In this document: piece after piece, positions 1 to 7,514 of the stretch | How positions within the stretch are numbered: position 1 is the first letter of the stretch | Layout: every line of letters starts with the position of its first letter | Assembly (NCBI GenBank): GCA_021844725.1 | Contig: JAKBSX010000009.1 | Span: 1-16,931, forward strand | DNA from: Actinomycetes bacterium | GTDB lineage: Bacteria > Actinomycetota > Acidimicrobiia > Acidimicrobiales > Acidimicrobiaceae | Direction: 5' to 3' | Length of the DNA stretch: 16,931 nt | Position numbers and translations under genes: made by a program | The notes under the pieces: model-generated | What the model was told of the DNA's origin: nothing | What the model saw: only the letters and a program-made list of their open reading frames with translations | Databases searched by the model: none

Positions 1-48
1 AAATCCGGTAAACCGAAGGTGTCGCTATAAGTGAAACCGGCATCAGGT

Positions 49-54
49 TATAAA
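49..54 (+). promoter_or_regulatory. Possible -10 element upstream of dxs
   Basis: TATAAA at 49-54 matches five of six bases of the -10 consensus and would place transcription start near 61, about 11 nt before the GTG at 72. No convincing -35 hexamer is visible 16-18 nt upstream. A second candidate, TATAAG at 26-31, would give a longer leader. Inference only. Confidence 0.25.
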
Positions 55-71
55 TTAGGGGTCCGCAAGAC

Positions 72-1928
72 GTGCGCGCATTGGATGAAAGAGAACTCGT
101 TCAACTTTGCGAGGAAATTCGAAAGTTTATTGTCGACACGGTTACTGAGACTGGCGGACATTTGGGTTCGAATCTGGGAATTGTGGAGATTACTATCGCG
201 CTTCATAGAGTATTCAATTCTCCCCGTGACATAATTCTTTTTGACACAGGTCACCAGGCTTATGTTCACAAGCTACTGACCGGGAGGATGGCTGATTTCC
301 CCTATTTGCGCAAAGCTGGTGGGCTCTCGGGGTACCCTTCACGAAAGGAGTCTCCCCACGATTGGATCGAGAATTCTCACGCCTCCACAGCGCTTTCCTA
401 CGCATATGGGCTTTCTACTGCCTTGGAACTGGGAAAGGGTCCAACGGTAGGGGATCAATTAGGCGGTGAGCCGCGAACAGTCGTCGCAATAGTTGGTGAT
501 GGAGCCCTGACCGGGGGATTGGCGTATGAGGCGCTCAACAACATCGGCCATTCAGGCAAACGAGTGGTAATCATTTGGAATGATAACGGTCGATCCTATG
601 CTCCAACGGTTTCCAAACTTTCAAGCGGCTTGACCAGACTTAGGTTGAATCCTTCATATATGCAGGCCCGGTCAAAGATAAAGCAGATGATAGCGGAGCT
701 CCCGGCGGTAGGAGGTTTGGCCGTGTCTGGGATTGCTGGCATAACTTCTGCCCTTAGAGAAGTAATTGAACCCAAGGTTTTCTTCGAATCGCTGGGCGTC
801 CGTTATACAGGGCCGATTGAGGGTCATGATGTTGCAGCCATGGAGTACGCGTTCAAAAATGCTGAAAGTTGGGATGGTCCCATTGTTATCCATGTTTTGA
901 CCCAGAAGGGGAGGGGTTATGGACCGGCTGAAGACGACGAGATTCAGCGTCTTCATGACCTGAAAGTCCTCCAGCCCACGCTTCATTCGGAAGTTGAGTA
1001 CGGTTCCTACACCGATGCATTTTCGACATCACTCGTATCAATAGCTGAAAAGACTCCTGAAGTAGTGGCTATTACTGCTGCAATGCCGGGGCCAACAGGT
1101 TTGCTGGCATTCGAAGAGAGGTTCCCTGAGAGATTTTTTGATGTGGGAATTGCTGAAGCCCATGCAGTGACGGCTGCCGCAGGTATGGCGATGGGTAATT
1201 TGAGACCAGTGGTGGCTATATATTCCACTTTTATCTCCAGAGCATTAGACCAGGTAAACCTCGACGTTGGCCTGCATAGGGTCCCGGTGGTATTTGTTCT
1301 CGACAGGGCGGGAATCACTGGCGATGATGGTCCGTCTCATCATGGAGTGTTGGATCTGGTCGAATTTCTGGCAATACCCGGCATGACTGTACTTGCGCCA
1401 AGCTCGCTAGAAGATATAGATCAGATGCTGAATTACGCGTTGACGCTTGCTGGCCCATCGATGATTCGTTTCCCAAAGACTCCAGGTCCAAAGTGTTTGT
1501 CGATAAAGGGATCGCCCGAAATTGCTCCCAGGGAACTGGTGACCGGCAATGAGGTTGGAATAGTGGCAGTAGGCAAGATGGTGGAGCCCTCGTTGCGGGC
1601 GGCAGAGCTATTGGCCGAGTCTGGGATTTCAGCCTCGGTTTGGGACCCGAGGATACTAAGTAGGTTTGACGGGGCTTATCTGGCCAGACTGCGCGACTAT
1701 AGGTTCGTGGCAACAATCGAGGATGGATTTATTCCCGGGGGGTATGGATCCCATCTAAGGTACCACCTTGAAAATACACCTCACAAATTGGAGCTGCAGT
1801 TTCTTGAGCTGGGGGTTCCGGTGGGCTATTTACCTCATGGAAAGGCAGATGATATTCTATCTTCATTGGGGCTCAATGCCGAGGGTATTGCCAAGTCGAT
1901 CGCCAGTTCTCTTGCTCAGATAGTTTGA
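72..1928 (+). CDS. dxs: 1-deoxy-D-xylulose-5-phosphate synthase (DXS)
   Basis: Cytoplasmic thiamine-diphosphate enzyme that condenses pyruvate and glyceraldehyde 3-phosphate to DXP, the first step of the MEP isoprenoid pathway. Visible family marks: TGGHLGSNLG near residues 24-33, GHQAYVHKLLTGR, the thiamine-binding GDG at residues 142-144 with NDN at 170-172, SHHG in the transketolase-like middle domain, and a C-terminal transketolase domain. The catalytic glutamate (E370 in E. coli) is E362 in GIAEAHAV; most DXS proteins have Gln after it, here Ala363. The GTG start at 72 gives 618 aa, slightly short for the family, with AGGGG 10 nt upstream. Family-like residues (IRGPQD) continue in frame upstream to a TAA at 51-53, so the real start is uncertain. 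No other MEP gene is in the window. Confidence 0.95.
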   Translation: MRALDERELVQLCEEIRKFIVDTVTETGGHLGSNLGIVEITIALHRVFNSPRDIILFDTGHQAYVHKLLTGRMADFPYLRKAGGLSGYPSRKESPHDWIENSHASTALSYAYGLSTALELGKGPTVGDQLGGEPRTVVAIVGDGALTGGLAYEALNNIGHSGKRVVIIWNDNGRSYAPTVSKLSSGLTRLRLNPSYMQARSKIKQMIAELPAVGGLAVSGIAGITSALREVIEPKVFFESLGVRYTGPIEGHDVAAMEYAFKNAESWDGPIVIHVLTQKGRGYGPAEDDEIQRLHDLKVLQPTLHSEVEYGSYTDAFSTSLVSIAEKTPEVVAITAAMPGPTGLLAFEERFPERFFDVGIAEAHAVTAAAGMAMGNLRPVVAIYSTFISRALDQVNLDVGLHRVPVVFVLDRAGITGDDGPSHHGVLDLVEFLAIPGMTVLAPSSLEDIDQMLNYALTLAGPSMIRFPKTPGPKCLSIKGSPEIAPRELVTGNEVGIVAVGKMVEPSLRAAELLAESGISASVWDPRILSRFDGAYLARLRDYRFVATIEDGFIPGGYGSHLRYHLENTPHKLELQFLELGVPVGYLPHGKADDILSSLGLNAEGIAKSIASSLAQIV

Positions 1929-1963
1929 GGGATCTTTTGGATTCGAGATTCCTGGTCTGGCGG

Positions 1964-2653
1964 TTAGATCGGTTGCATTAGTAGCCGATGATTGTTCGTC
2001 ACACGGTTTACCTGATCCGAAACCGGGTAACACCTTATTGAGCTTGCCGGATTATGTGTCAGGTATTTGATATGTGAACCTATGGGCGCGTTTGACAGCC
2101 AGTTCTCAACTTGATCCGGCTCAATTATTACTGGCATCCTGTCATGGTAAGGCTTCATAAACGAGTTTGCACCCATAGTGAGAATCACAAAGTCGTCAGT
2201 TATTTCGCCAGTGTCATGGTTGACTTGGCGTTCGTAGAGACCGGCGAGTAACATCGTATCGCTATCTGCGCGGTGAAAGAAGTAAGGCTGTTTACCCTGT
2301 TTGCCGTCGGTCTGGGTCGATTTTTTCCATTCGTAAAACCCTTCTATGGGAATGATCGCCCTGTTGGAAACCACGGTCTTGAAAGTTGGCCTTTCGGTTA
2401 TGGTCTCGCTTCTGGCATTGAAAATCAGTTTACGTTTCTCTTTGGCCCAGCTTGGAATTAGTCCCCATTTCATTTGGGAAAGTTCCAGATTGGCATTTGG
2501 CTTAGTGGCGACCACTACGGTGCTGCCCGGAGTGACATTGTAATTTTCCAACCCCTTTGGGTGGGGCGGATAGGTATCCAGGCTAAAGAGGGGATTTAGC
2601 AGTGACTTCATTCTTTCAATATTCTGGTCAATCTGTACAAATCGCCCACACAT
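1964..2653 (-). CDS. SRAP/HMCES family abasic-site-crosslinking protein (YedK-like)
   Basis: Soluble DNA-protection protein of the SOS response-associated peptidase (SRAP) family. Family members form a thiazolidine crosslink between Cys2 and abasic sites in single-stranded DNA, which shields the lesion. The sequence starts MCGRF, so Cys2 is exposed after Met removal. The other active-site residues are present: N79 in FNARSE, E104 in PIEGFYEW and H170 in PYHDRMPV, equivalent to N75, E105 and H160 of E. coli YedK. At 229 aa it is full length. The ATG at 2653 has GGAG about 9 nt upstream on the minus strand. It converges on dxs with a 35-nt gap and is divergent from the exporter at 2751. No LexA box was identified. 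Confidence 0.93.
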   Translation of the reverse strand: MCGRFVQIDQNIERMKSLLNPLFSLDTYPPHPKGLENYNVTPGSTVVVATKPNANLELSQMKWGLIPSWAKEKRKLIFNARSETITERPTFKTVVSNRAIIPIEGFYEWKKSTQTDGKQGKQPYFFHRADSDTMLLAGLYERQVNHDTGEITDDFVILTMGANSFMKPYHDRMPVIIEPDQVENWLSNAPIGSHIKYLTHNPASSIRCYPVSDQVNRVTNNHRLLMQPI

Positions 2654-2695
2654 TATCCATCTCCAGGAACCGATTGGGAGTGTAATTAGTTTTGT

Positions 2696-2709
2696 AAATA
2701 AAATTATTT
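2696..2709. repeat. AT-rich inverted repeat between divergent genes
   Basis: AAATAA and TTATTT form two 6-bp arms separated by 2 nt, inside a very AT-rich stretch (about 2685-2712) in the 97-bp gap between the SRAP gene and the exporter. Both promoters should lie in this gap. Low-complexity AT sequence makes such arms likely by chance, so a role as operator is only a possibility. Confidence 0.25.
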
Positions 2710-2735
2710 TAGTAGGGAATCAATCACCAAATTAT

Positions 2736-4382
<1,647 letters not shown>

Positions 4383-4397
4383 TTTTGATGAATTTCA

Positions 4398-4435
4398 CTT
4401 ACTATCTGTCAGCCGTCCTGGCGGCAGATAGTAAG
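4398..4435 (+). terminator. Strong hairpin after the exporter gene (terminator-like, no T-tract)
   Basis: CTTACTATCTG (4398-4408) is perfectly complementary to CAGATAGTAAG (4425-4435). The interior continues with GCC/GGC pairing around a GTCCT loop, with one bulged A. It begins 16 nt after the exporter's stop codon, where a terminator or 3'-end-stabilising structure is expected. No run of T follows on the + strand, so it is not a canonical intrinsic terminator; read on the minus strand it lacks a good T-run as well. It may protect or process the mRNA 3' end, or be part of a dispersed palindromic repeat. Confidence 0.55.
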
Positions 4436-4698
4436 GCTCGCTATTGTGCAAAATGTCTTCTCATGGTGTTCTGATATTTGAAGTTGTAGTTTTAATCTGA
4501 GGGTTTTATTACAGGTTTGACGTATGCCACGGGTTTACGATTCGGATCCCATGTCATAGGGCTAATTTCTGGGACTAAAGGAACTAAGAGCGTTGTGTCG
4601 AATCCCGAGATGGCGAGTTAAGTTACAGAAACGACGCTGATACGGTTCAAACTTGTGTAGGATCCATGAGAATTTCTTGTCACCAGAGAGGTTAATTA
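4436..4698. other. Non-coding gap upstream of the methyltransferase
   Basis: No credible ORF on either strand. The stretch contains a distant inverted pair GATTCG/CGAATC flanking a CCCA...TGGG pairing, and the motif GTGTCGAATCCCG, which superficially resembles a tRNA T-arm; no acceptor stem or anticodon arm can be built around it. The promoter of the methyltransferase must lie here, but no clear -35/-10 pair was found. AGAGAGG at 4685-4691 is the ribosome binding site of the next gene. Confidence 0.4.
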
Positions 4699-5412
4699 TT
4701 GTCTTCGGCTATTGAAAAACTTGGTCTGTCGTTCCAGAAGGCTGTATGGTCAAAGCGCGCAGATAGCTGGGATCATGCGGATAATCCTGGTCTGGGAAAG
4801 GTGGTCTCTGCCGTATTAGACCATGCCAGCCCCGACTCAACCACCGTGGTTCTCGATCTTGGCTGTGGATCAGGTCAGCTGTCGCTACCGTTGTCCAGAG
4901 AGGCGAAGTCTGTATTGGCTGTTGATATATCGCCAAAGATGATTCAACTGCTTCAAAACAAGGTGACTAGTTCTGGTATTGAAAACCTTTCGACGCGGGT
5001 AGCAAGTATCCAGGAGCTGGATTACCAGCCCGAGAGTTTTGATTTGGTAGTATCCAATTACGCTCTGCACCATTTGAGCGACGATCAGAAGAAATGGGCG
5101 GTTGGCAGAGCGTACCAATGGCTAAAGCCGGGCGGCCGAATTGTTTTTGGAGACATGATGTTCGGACGCGGCTCAAGCAAACAGGATCGGGAGATAATAG
5201 CTTCCAAGGTCAGTCTGATGTTGCGCAAGGGGCCGGGTGGATGGTGGCGCATAGCCAAGAATTCGGTCAGATATTTGGTAAGAGTGCAGGAAAAACCAAT
5301 TTCTCGTGAAGCCTGGGAGCGGCTGTTTCAGGAAGCTGGATTTGCTCAGGTCGGTTCAGAGTCAATAGTTGCAGAGGCGGCAATTGTTTTTGGCGTAAAA
5401 CCACTGCGCTAA
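4699..5412 (+). CDS. Class I SAM-dependent methyltransferase (Methyltransf_11/25 type)
   Basis: Soluble Rossmann-fold methyltransferase. Motif I is DLGCGSG at residues 53-59; the acidic end of strand 2 is in VLAVDIS; motif IV lies around VVSNYALHHLSDDQ; the post-IV loop is LKPGGRIVFGD. The architecture is that of UbiE/small-molecule methyltransferases, but the acceptor cannot be assigned: the C-terminal third (WWRIAKN, REAWERLFQEAGF) is not diagnostic. At 237 aa it is typical. The start is TTG at 4699, chosen because AGAGAGG sits exactly 7 nt upstream and no ATG/GTG with a comparable site lies nearby. Its TAA at 5410-5412 overlaps the stop of a small convergent minus-strand ORF. It stands alone, so there is no operon clue to substrate. 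Confidence 0.9.
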   Translation: MSSAIEKLGLSFQKAVWSKRADSWDHADNPGLGKVVSAVLDHASPDSTTVVLDLGCGSGQLSLPLSREAKSVLAVDISPKMIQLLQNKVTSSGIENLSTRVASIQELDYQPESFDLVVSNYALHHLSDDQKKWAVGRAYQWLKPGGRIVFGDMMFGRGSSKQDREIIASKVSLMLRKGPGGWWRIAKNSVRYLVRVQEKPISREAWERLFQEAGFAQVGSESIVAEAAIVFGVKPLR

Positions 5413-5601
5413 TTAGCCTTAATCAACTGTGCCAGATTGCCTAAGATCCTCATGGTTTCGTGAAGATCTTTAGCTTGCTGCGCCGCATCAGTGCAAGAAT
5501 CAACTATCCTAATTTTTGCAGCAGTTGCGTATTGGCCTAGTTGAGGAGGTGACAGTAAGTGAAACCTAGTGAACCCCACAGTACCGAGTTCAATTTTTCA
5601 T
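5409..5601 (-). pseudogene. Small minus-strand ORF, apparently frameshifted near its start
   Basis: Not recognised. On the minus strand a 56-codon frame runs from a GTG at 5579 to a TAG at 5409-5411. The peptide reads like a protein: SPPQLGQYATAAKIR, then an Ala/Gln-rich amphipathic stretch (DAAQQAKDLHETM) and a LAQLIKAN end. The GTG has no ribosome site, but an ATG at 5601 with GGAGGG 9 nt upstream lies in the neighbouring frame and hits a stop after three codons. Removing one A from the AAAAA run (5594-5598) would join them into a 63-aa protein beginning MKIELGTVGF. Its stop overlaps the convergent methyltransferase stop in a shared 4-bp CTAA, the same geometry as two other convergent pairs here. 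It may be a fresh frameshift, a sequencing error, a slippery site, or a chance ORF. Confidence 0.4.
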
Positions 5602-5695
5602 CTACTGCGTCCCTCCGATTGGTCAGCTTTTAGCAACCCTAAGATGTGAAGTCATCGATCTTATTTAAGTTTTCATTTCAGGGTATTTAGCTAAT

Positions 5696-5726
5696 CCTTT
5701 CGAGGGCCGTGTTCCGAATCGAAAGG
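5696..5726 (+). promoter_or_regulatory. Leader hairpin masking the Shine-Dalgarno of the Nramp leader ORF
   Basis: CCTTTCGA (5696-5703) pairs perfectly with TCGAAAGG (5719-5726), enclosing a 15-nt loop. The right arm overlaps AAAGGAGG (5722-5729), the very strong ribosome site of the leader ORF, so the hairpin would partly hide it. The left-arm core CTTTCG (5697-5702) can instead pair with a second CGAAAG at 5767-5772 inside the leader ORF. Two mutually exclusive partners are the hallmark of a switching leader. No M-box or other known riboswitch consensus was recognised, so the sensed signal, if any, is unknown. Confidence 0.5.
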
Positions 5727-5736
5727 AGGAAAGTTG

Positions 5737-5844
5737 ATGGCTCTTGAGCGCCTCAGCCCCAACACCCGAAAGTTAGCCCCTTATAGAGCCAGTTTCCAAT
5801 CGATTAGTTGCCAGATTCGTCTGACAGGTGGTGACTATGAGTAA
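5737..5844 (+). CDS. 35-codon leader ORF overlapping the Nramp start
   Basis: ATG at 5737 follows AGGAGG (5724-5729) with an ideal 7-nt gap, the best ribosome site in the window. The frame begins MALERLSPNTRKLAPY and ends TGGDYE at a TAA at 5842-5844. It therefore overlaps the ATG of the Nramp gene (5837) by 8 nt in another frame, the arrangement of translationally coupled or leader-peptide-controlled genes. The codons also carry pairing arms: TGGCTCT (5738-5744) with AGAGCCA (5785-5791), a second CGAAAG arm, and a CAGA-TTCG-TCTG hairpin at 5812-5823. Known analogy: enterobacterial mgtA has a short leader ORF (mgtL) governing Mg-dependent expression; no sequence similarity is claimed. No homologue is recognised. 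Confidence 0.5.
   Translation: MALERLSPNTRKLAPYRASFQSISCQIRLTGGDYE
5812..5823 (+). promoter_or_regulatory. UUCG-loop hairpin before the Nramp ribosome site
   Basis: CAGA (5812-5815), loop TTCG, then TCTG (5820-5823) form a 4-bp stem with a UUCG loop three bases before AGGTGG (5826-5831), the Shine-Dalgarno of the Nramp ATG at 5837. Short, so chance is possible, but it fits a structured leader. Confidence 0.3.
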
Positions 5845-7432
5845 TCCAAAACTGCAAGCTACAGGTCTGGGTGCGGCTGACGAAACCATTCGCGGAGGAT
5901 TTGGTCGAATTACCACCTCTGATGTTCAAAGCCCCAGCATTAAGCGCCGGCTGCTGGCGCTATTGGCAATAATGGGACCAGGCATCATTGTTATGGTGGG
6001 TGACAACGATGCTGGAGGGATTACCACATACGCTCAAGCAGGCCAGGCCTATGGAACCTCACTATTATGGACTCTCCCGCTCTTGGTGGTAGTTTTGGCA
6101 GTATCTCAGGAAATGGTGGTTCGTCTGGGCGCCGTTACTGGAGTTGGCCACGGAAGACTTCTCAAGGAGCGCTTTGGAAAATTCTGGGCAGTGTTTTCGG
6201 TCATAGATTTGTTTGTCCTTAACTTTTTGACACTGGTAACTGAATTTATCGGAGTTCGCTATGCGCTGGGATACATCGGTATCCCGCCTTATGCCTCTGT
6301 ATTTTTGATGGCCGCCGTTCTTGTGGCAAGCGTGATTAGCGGGAGATTTGAGCGATGGGAGCGGTTTATGCTCGTTCTCGTGCTGGTTAGCCTGGCGGTT
6401 TTTCCACTAATGGCTTTGTCACCATTTCGTTGGAGCTCGGTTGCAGTTGGAGCATTATTTCCCAGCATCAAGGGCGGACTCACCTCAACCGCTGTGATAT
6501 TCATCATCGGAATCGTAGGAACGACAGTTGCTCCTTGGCAATTATTTTTTCAACAGTCAAATATCATAGACAAGCGGATAACTCCACGGTGGATACGGTA
6601 TGAGCGAGCCGACACGTTTATTGGGTCGCTTCTAACCAATGTTGCGGCTGCGGCGGTAATGGTGGCAGCGGCGTTCGCTTTAGGAGGCGTGACCGGTCAA
6701 TTCCAGGATGCAGGCGGGTTAATTCGCGGATTCGCACACAGCCTGGGGTCGTTGGGAGGTTACCTATTTGCGCTGGTTTTGCTTGAAGCGTCTCTAATAG
6801 GTGCAGCAACCGTTACCCTTTCAACTTCATATGCCTTGGGTGATCTTTTCGGAGTGGACCAGTCGTTAAACCGACCGGTTCGGGATGCAAAGGGTTTTTA
6901 TGGCTCCTACCTGATCCTAGTAATTCTTGCTGCAGGGATCGTTCTGATCCCACGGCTTCCTTTGAGTTTGATTAACTTAGCTGTTCAGGTACTGGCAGGA
7001 GTGTTATTGCCCAGTGCTCTTGCTTTTTTGCTTCTGCTTTGCAATGATAAGGAAATCCTCGGTCCTTGGGTGAACCCGCCCTGGTTAAATGTCGTCGCTA
7101 CGTTTATTATTGGTCTTTTACTGGAGTTATCGCTTATTTTGACAGTAGTGACGGTTGTTCCAAGTGTAAACGTTCTTTCAATTCTTATAGTGGGTCTCTC
7201 ACTTGTGGCTCTAGTGACGGTTGGAGTATGGATTTCACAATGGAGATCGAGAAATTCGCGCCCTATCGTGGACAAAGTGGCTCGCCTTAGCTGGTCGATG
7301 CCGGCCTCCGCACTTTTGCATCGCCCCCGGGTAAATCGTGGGCGCTCCCTGGTATTGGGTGGCTTGCGCATCTATCTCATCGTGGCGATTGCTTTGATGA
7401 TTGTCAGTTTTGTCAGGCTTGGAGGTGGCTGA
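5837..7432 (+). CDS. Nramp-superfamily divalent metal transporter, NRMT-like (probable Mg2+)
   Basis: Integral membrane transporter with the Nramp (LeuT-like) fold and about 11-12 TM helices over 531 aa. TM1 reads GPGIIVMVGDNDAGG: the DPGN metal-binding motif of classical Mn/Fe Nramps is DAGG (D58 kept, Asn replaced by Gly61). TM6 reads TVAPWQ: the classical MPH motif is APW, so the soft-metal ligand Met becomes Ala232 and the conserved His becomes Trp234. These changes match the Nramp-related magnesium transporters (NRMT), which carry Mg2+/Mn2+ and are reported to lack proton coupling. I infer Mg2+, not Mn2+ uptake, and avoid the name mntH. ATG 5837 is chosen (AGGTGG 5 nt upstream); GTG 5828 would add three residues but lacks a site. 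It follows a structured leader ORF and converges on an MgtE-N/CBS gene. Confidence 0.9.
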   Translation: MSNPKLQATGLGAADETIRGGFGRITTSDVQSPSIKRRLLALLAIMGPGIIVMVGDNDAGGITTYAQAGQAYGTSLLWTLPLLVVVLAVSQEMVVRLGAVTGVGHGRLLKERFGKFWAVFSVIDLFVLNFLTLVTEFIGVRYALGYIGIPPYASVFLMAAVLVASVISGRFERWERFMLVLVLVSLAVFPLMALSPFRWSSVAVGALFPSIKGGLTSTAVIFIIGIVGTTVAPWQLFFQQSNIIDKRITPRWIRYERADTFIGSLLTNVAAAAVMVAAAFALGGVTGQFQDAGGLIRGFAHSLGSLGGYLFALVLLEASLIGAATVTLSTSYALGDLFGVDQSLNRPVRDAKGFYGSYLILVILAAGIVLIPRLPLSLINLAVQVLAGVLLPSALAFLLLLCNDKEILGPWVNPPWLNVVATFIIGLLLELSLILTVVTVVPSVNVLSILIVGLSLVALVTVGVWISQWRSRNSRPIVDKVARLSWSMPASALLHRPRVNRGRSLVLGGLRIYLIVAIALMIVSFVRLGGG

Positions 7433-7514
7433 TGACCTTCCGAATGACGCAGTGTAAGTTGCCGCTGGTCTAGGTTATACCCGATTTCGTCATGGCGAGA
7501 GGACGTCAAAAGAC

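Noticed and set aside
4530..4620. tRNA-like element around GTGTCGAATCCCG
   Set aside because: No matching acceptor stem, D-arm or anticodon arm can be formed.
4690..5412. SAM or SAH riboswitch control of the methyltransferase
   Set aside because: No SAM-I/IV or SAH core motif is visible upstream; the gap shows only weak pairings.
5543..5633. 24-codon + strand ORF (GTG 5559) behind GAGGAGGTGA, as a second leader peptide
   Set aside because: The purine-rich motif is the complement of TCACCTCC codons in the minus-strand small ORF, and the ORF is distant from the transporter; probably chance.
5634..5830. M-box or yybP-ykoY riboswitch upstream of the Nramp gene
   Set aside because: None of the conserved core segments of either class could be found; only generic hairpins and the leader ORF are supported.
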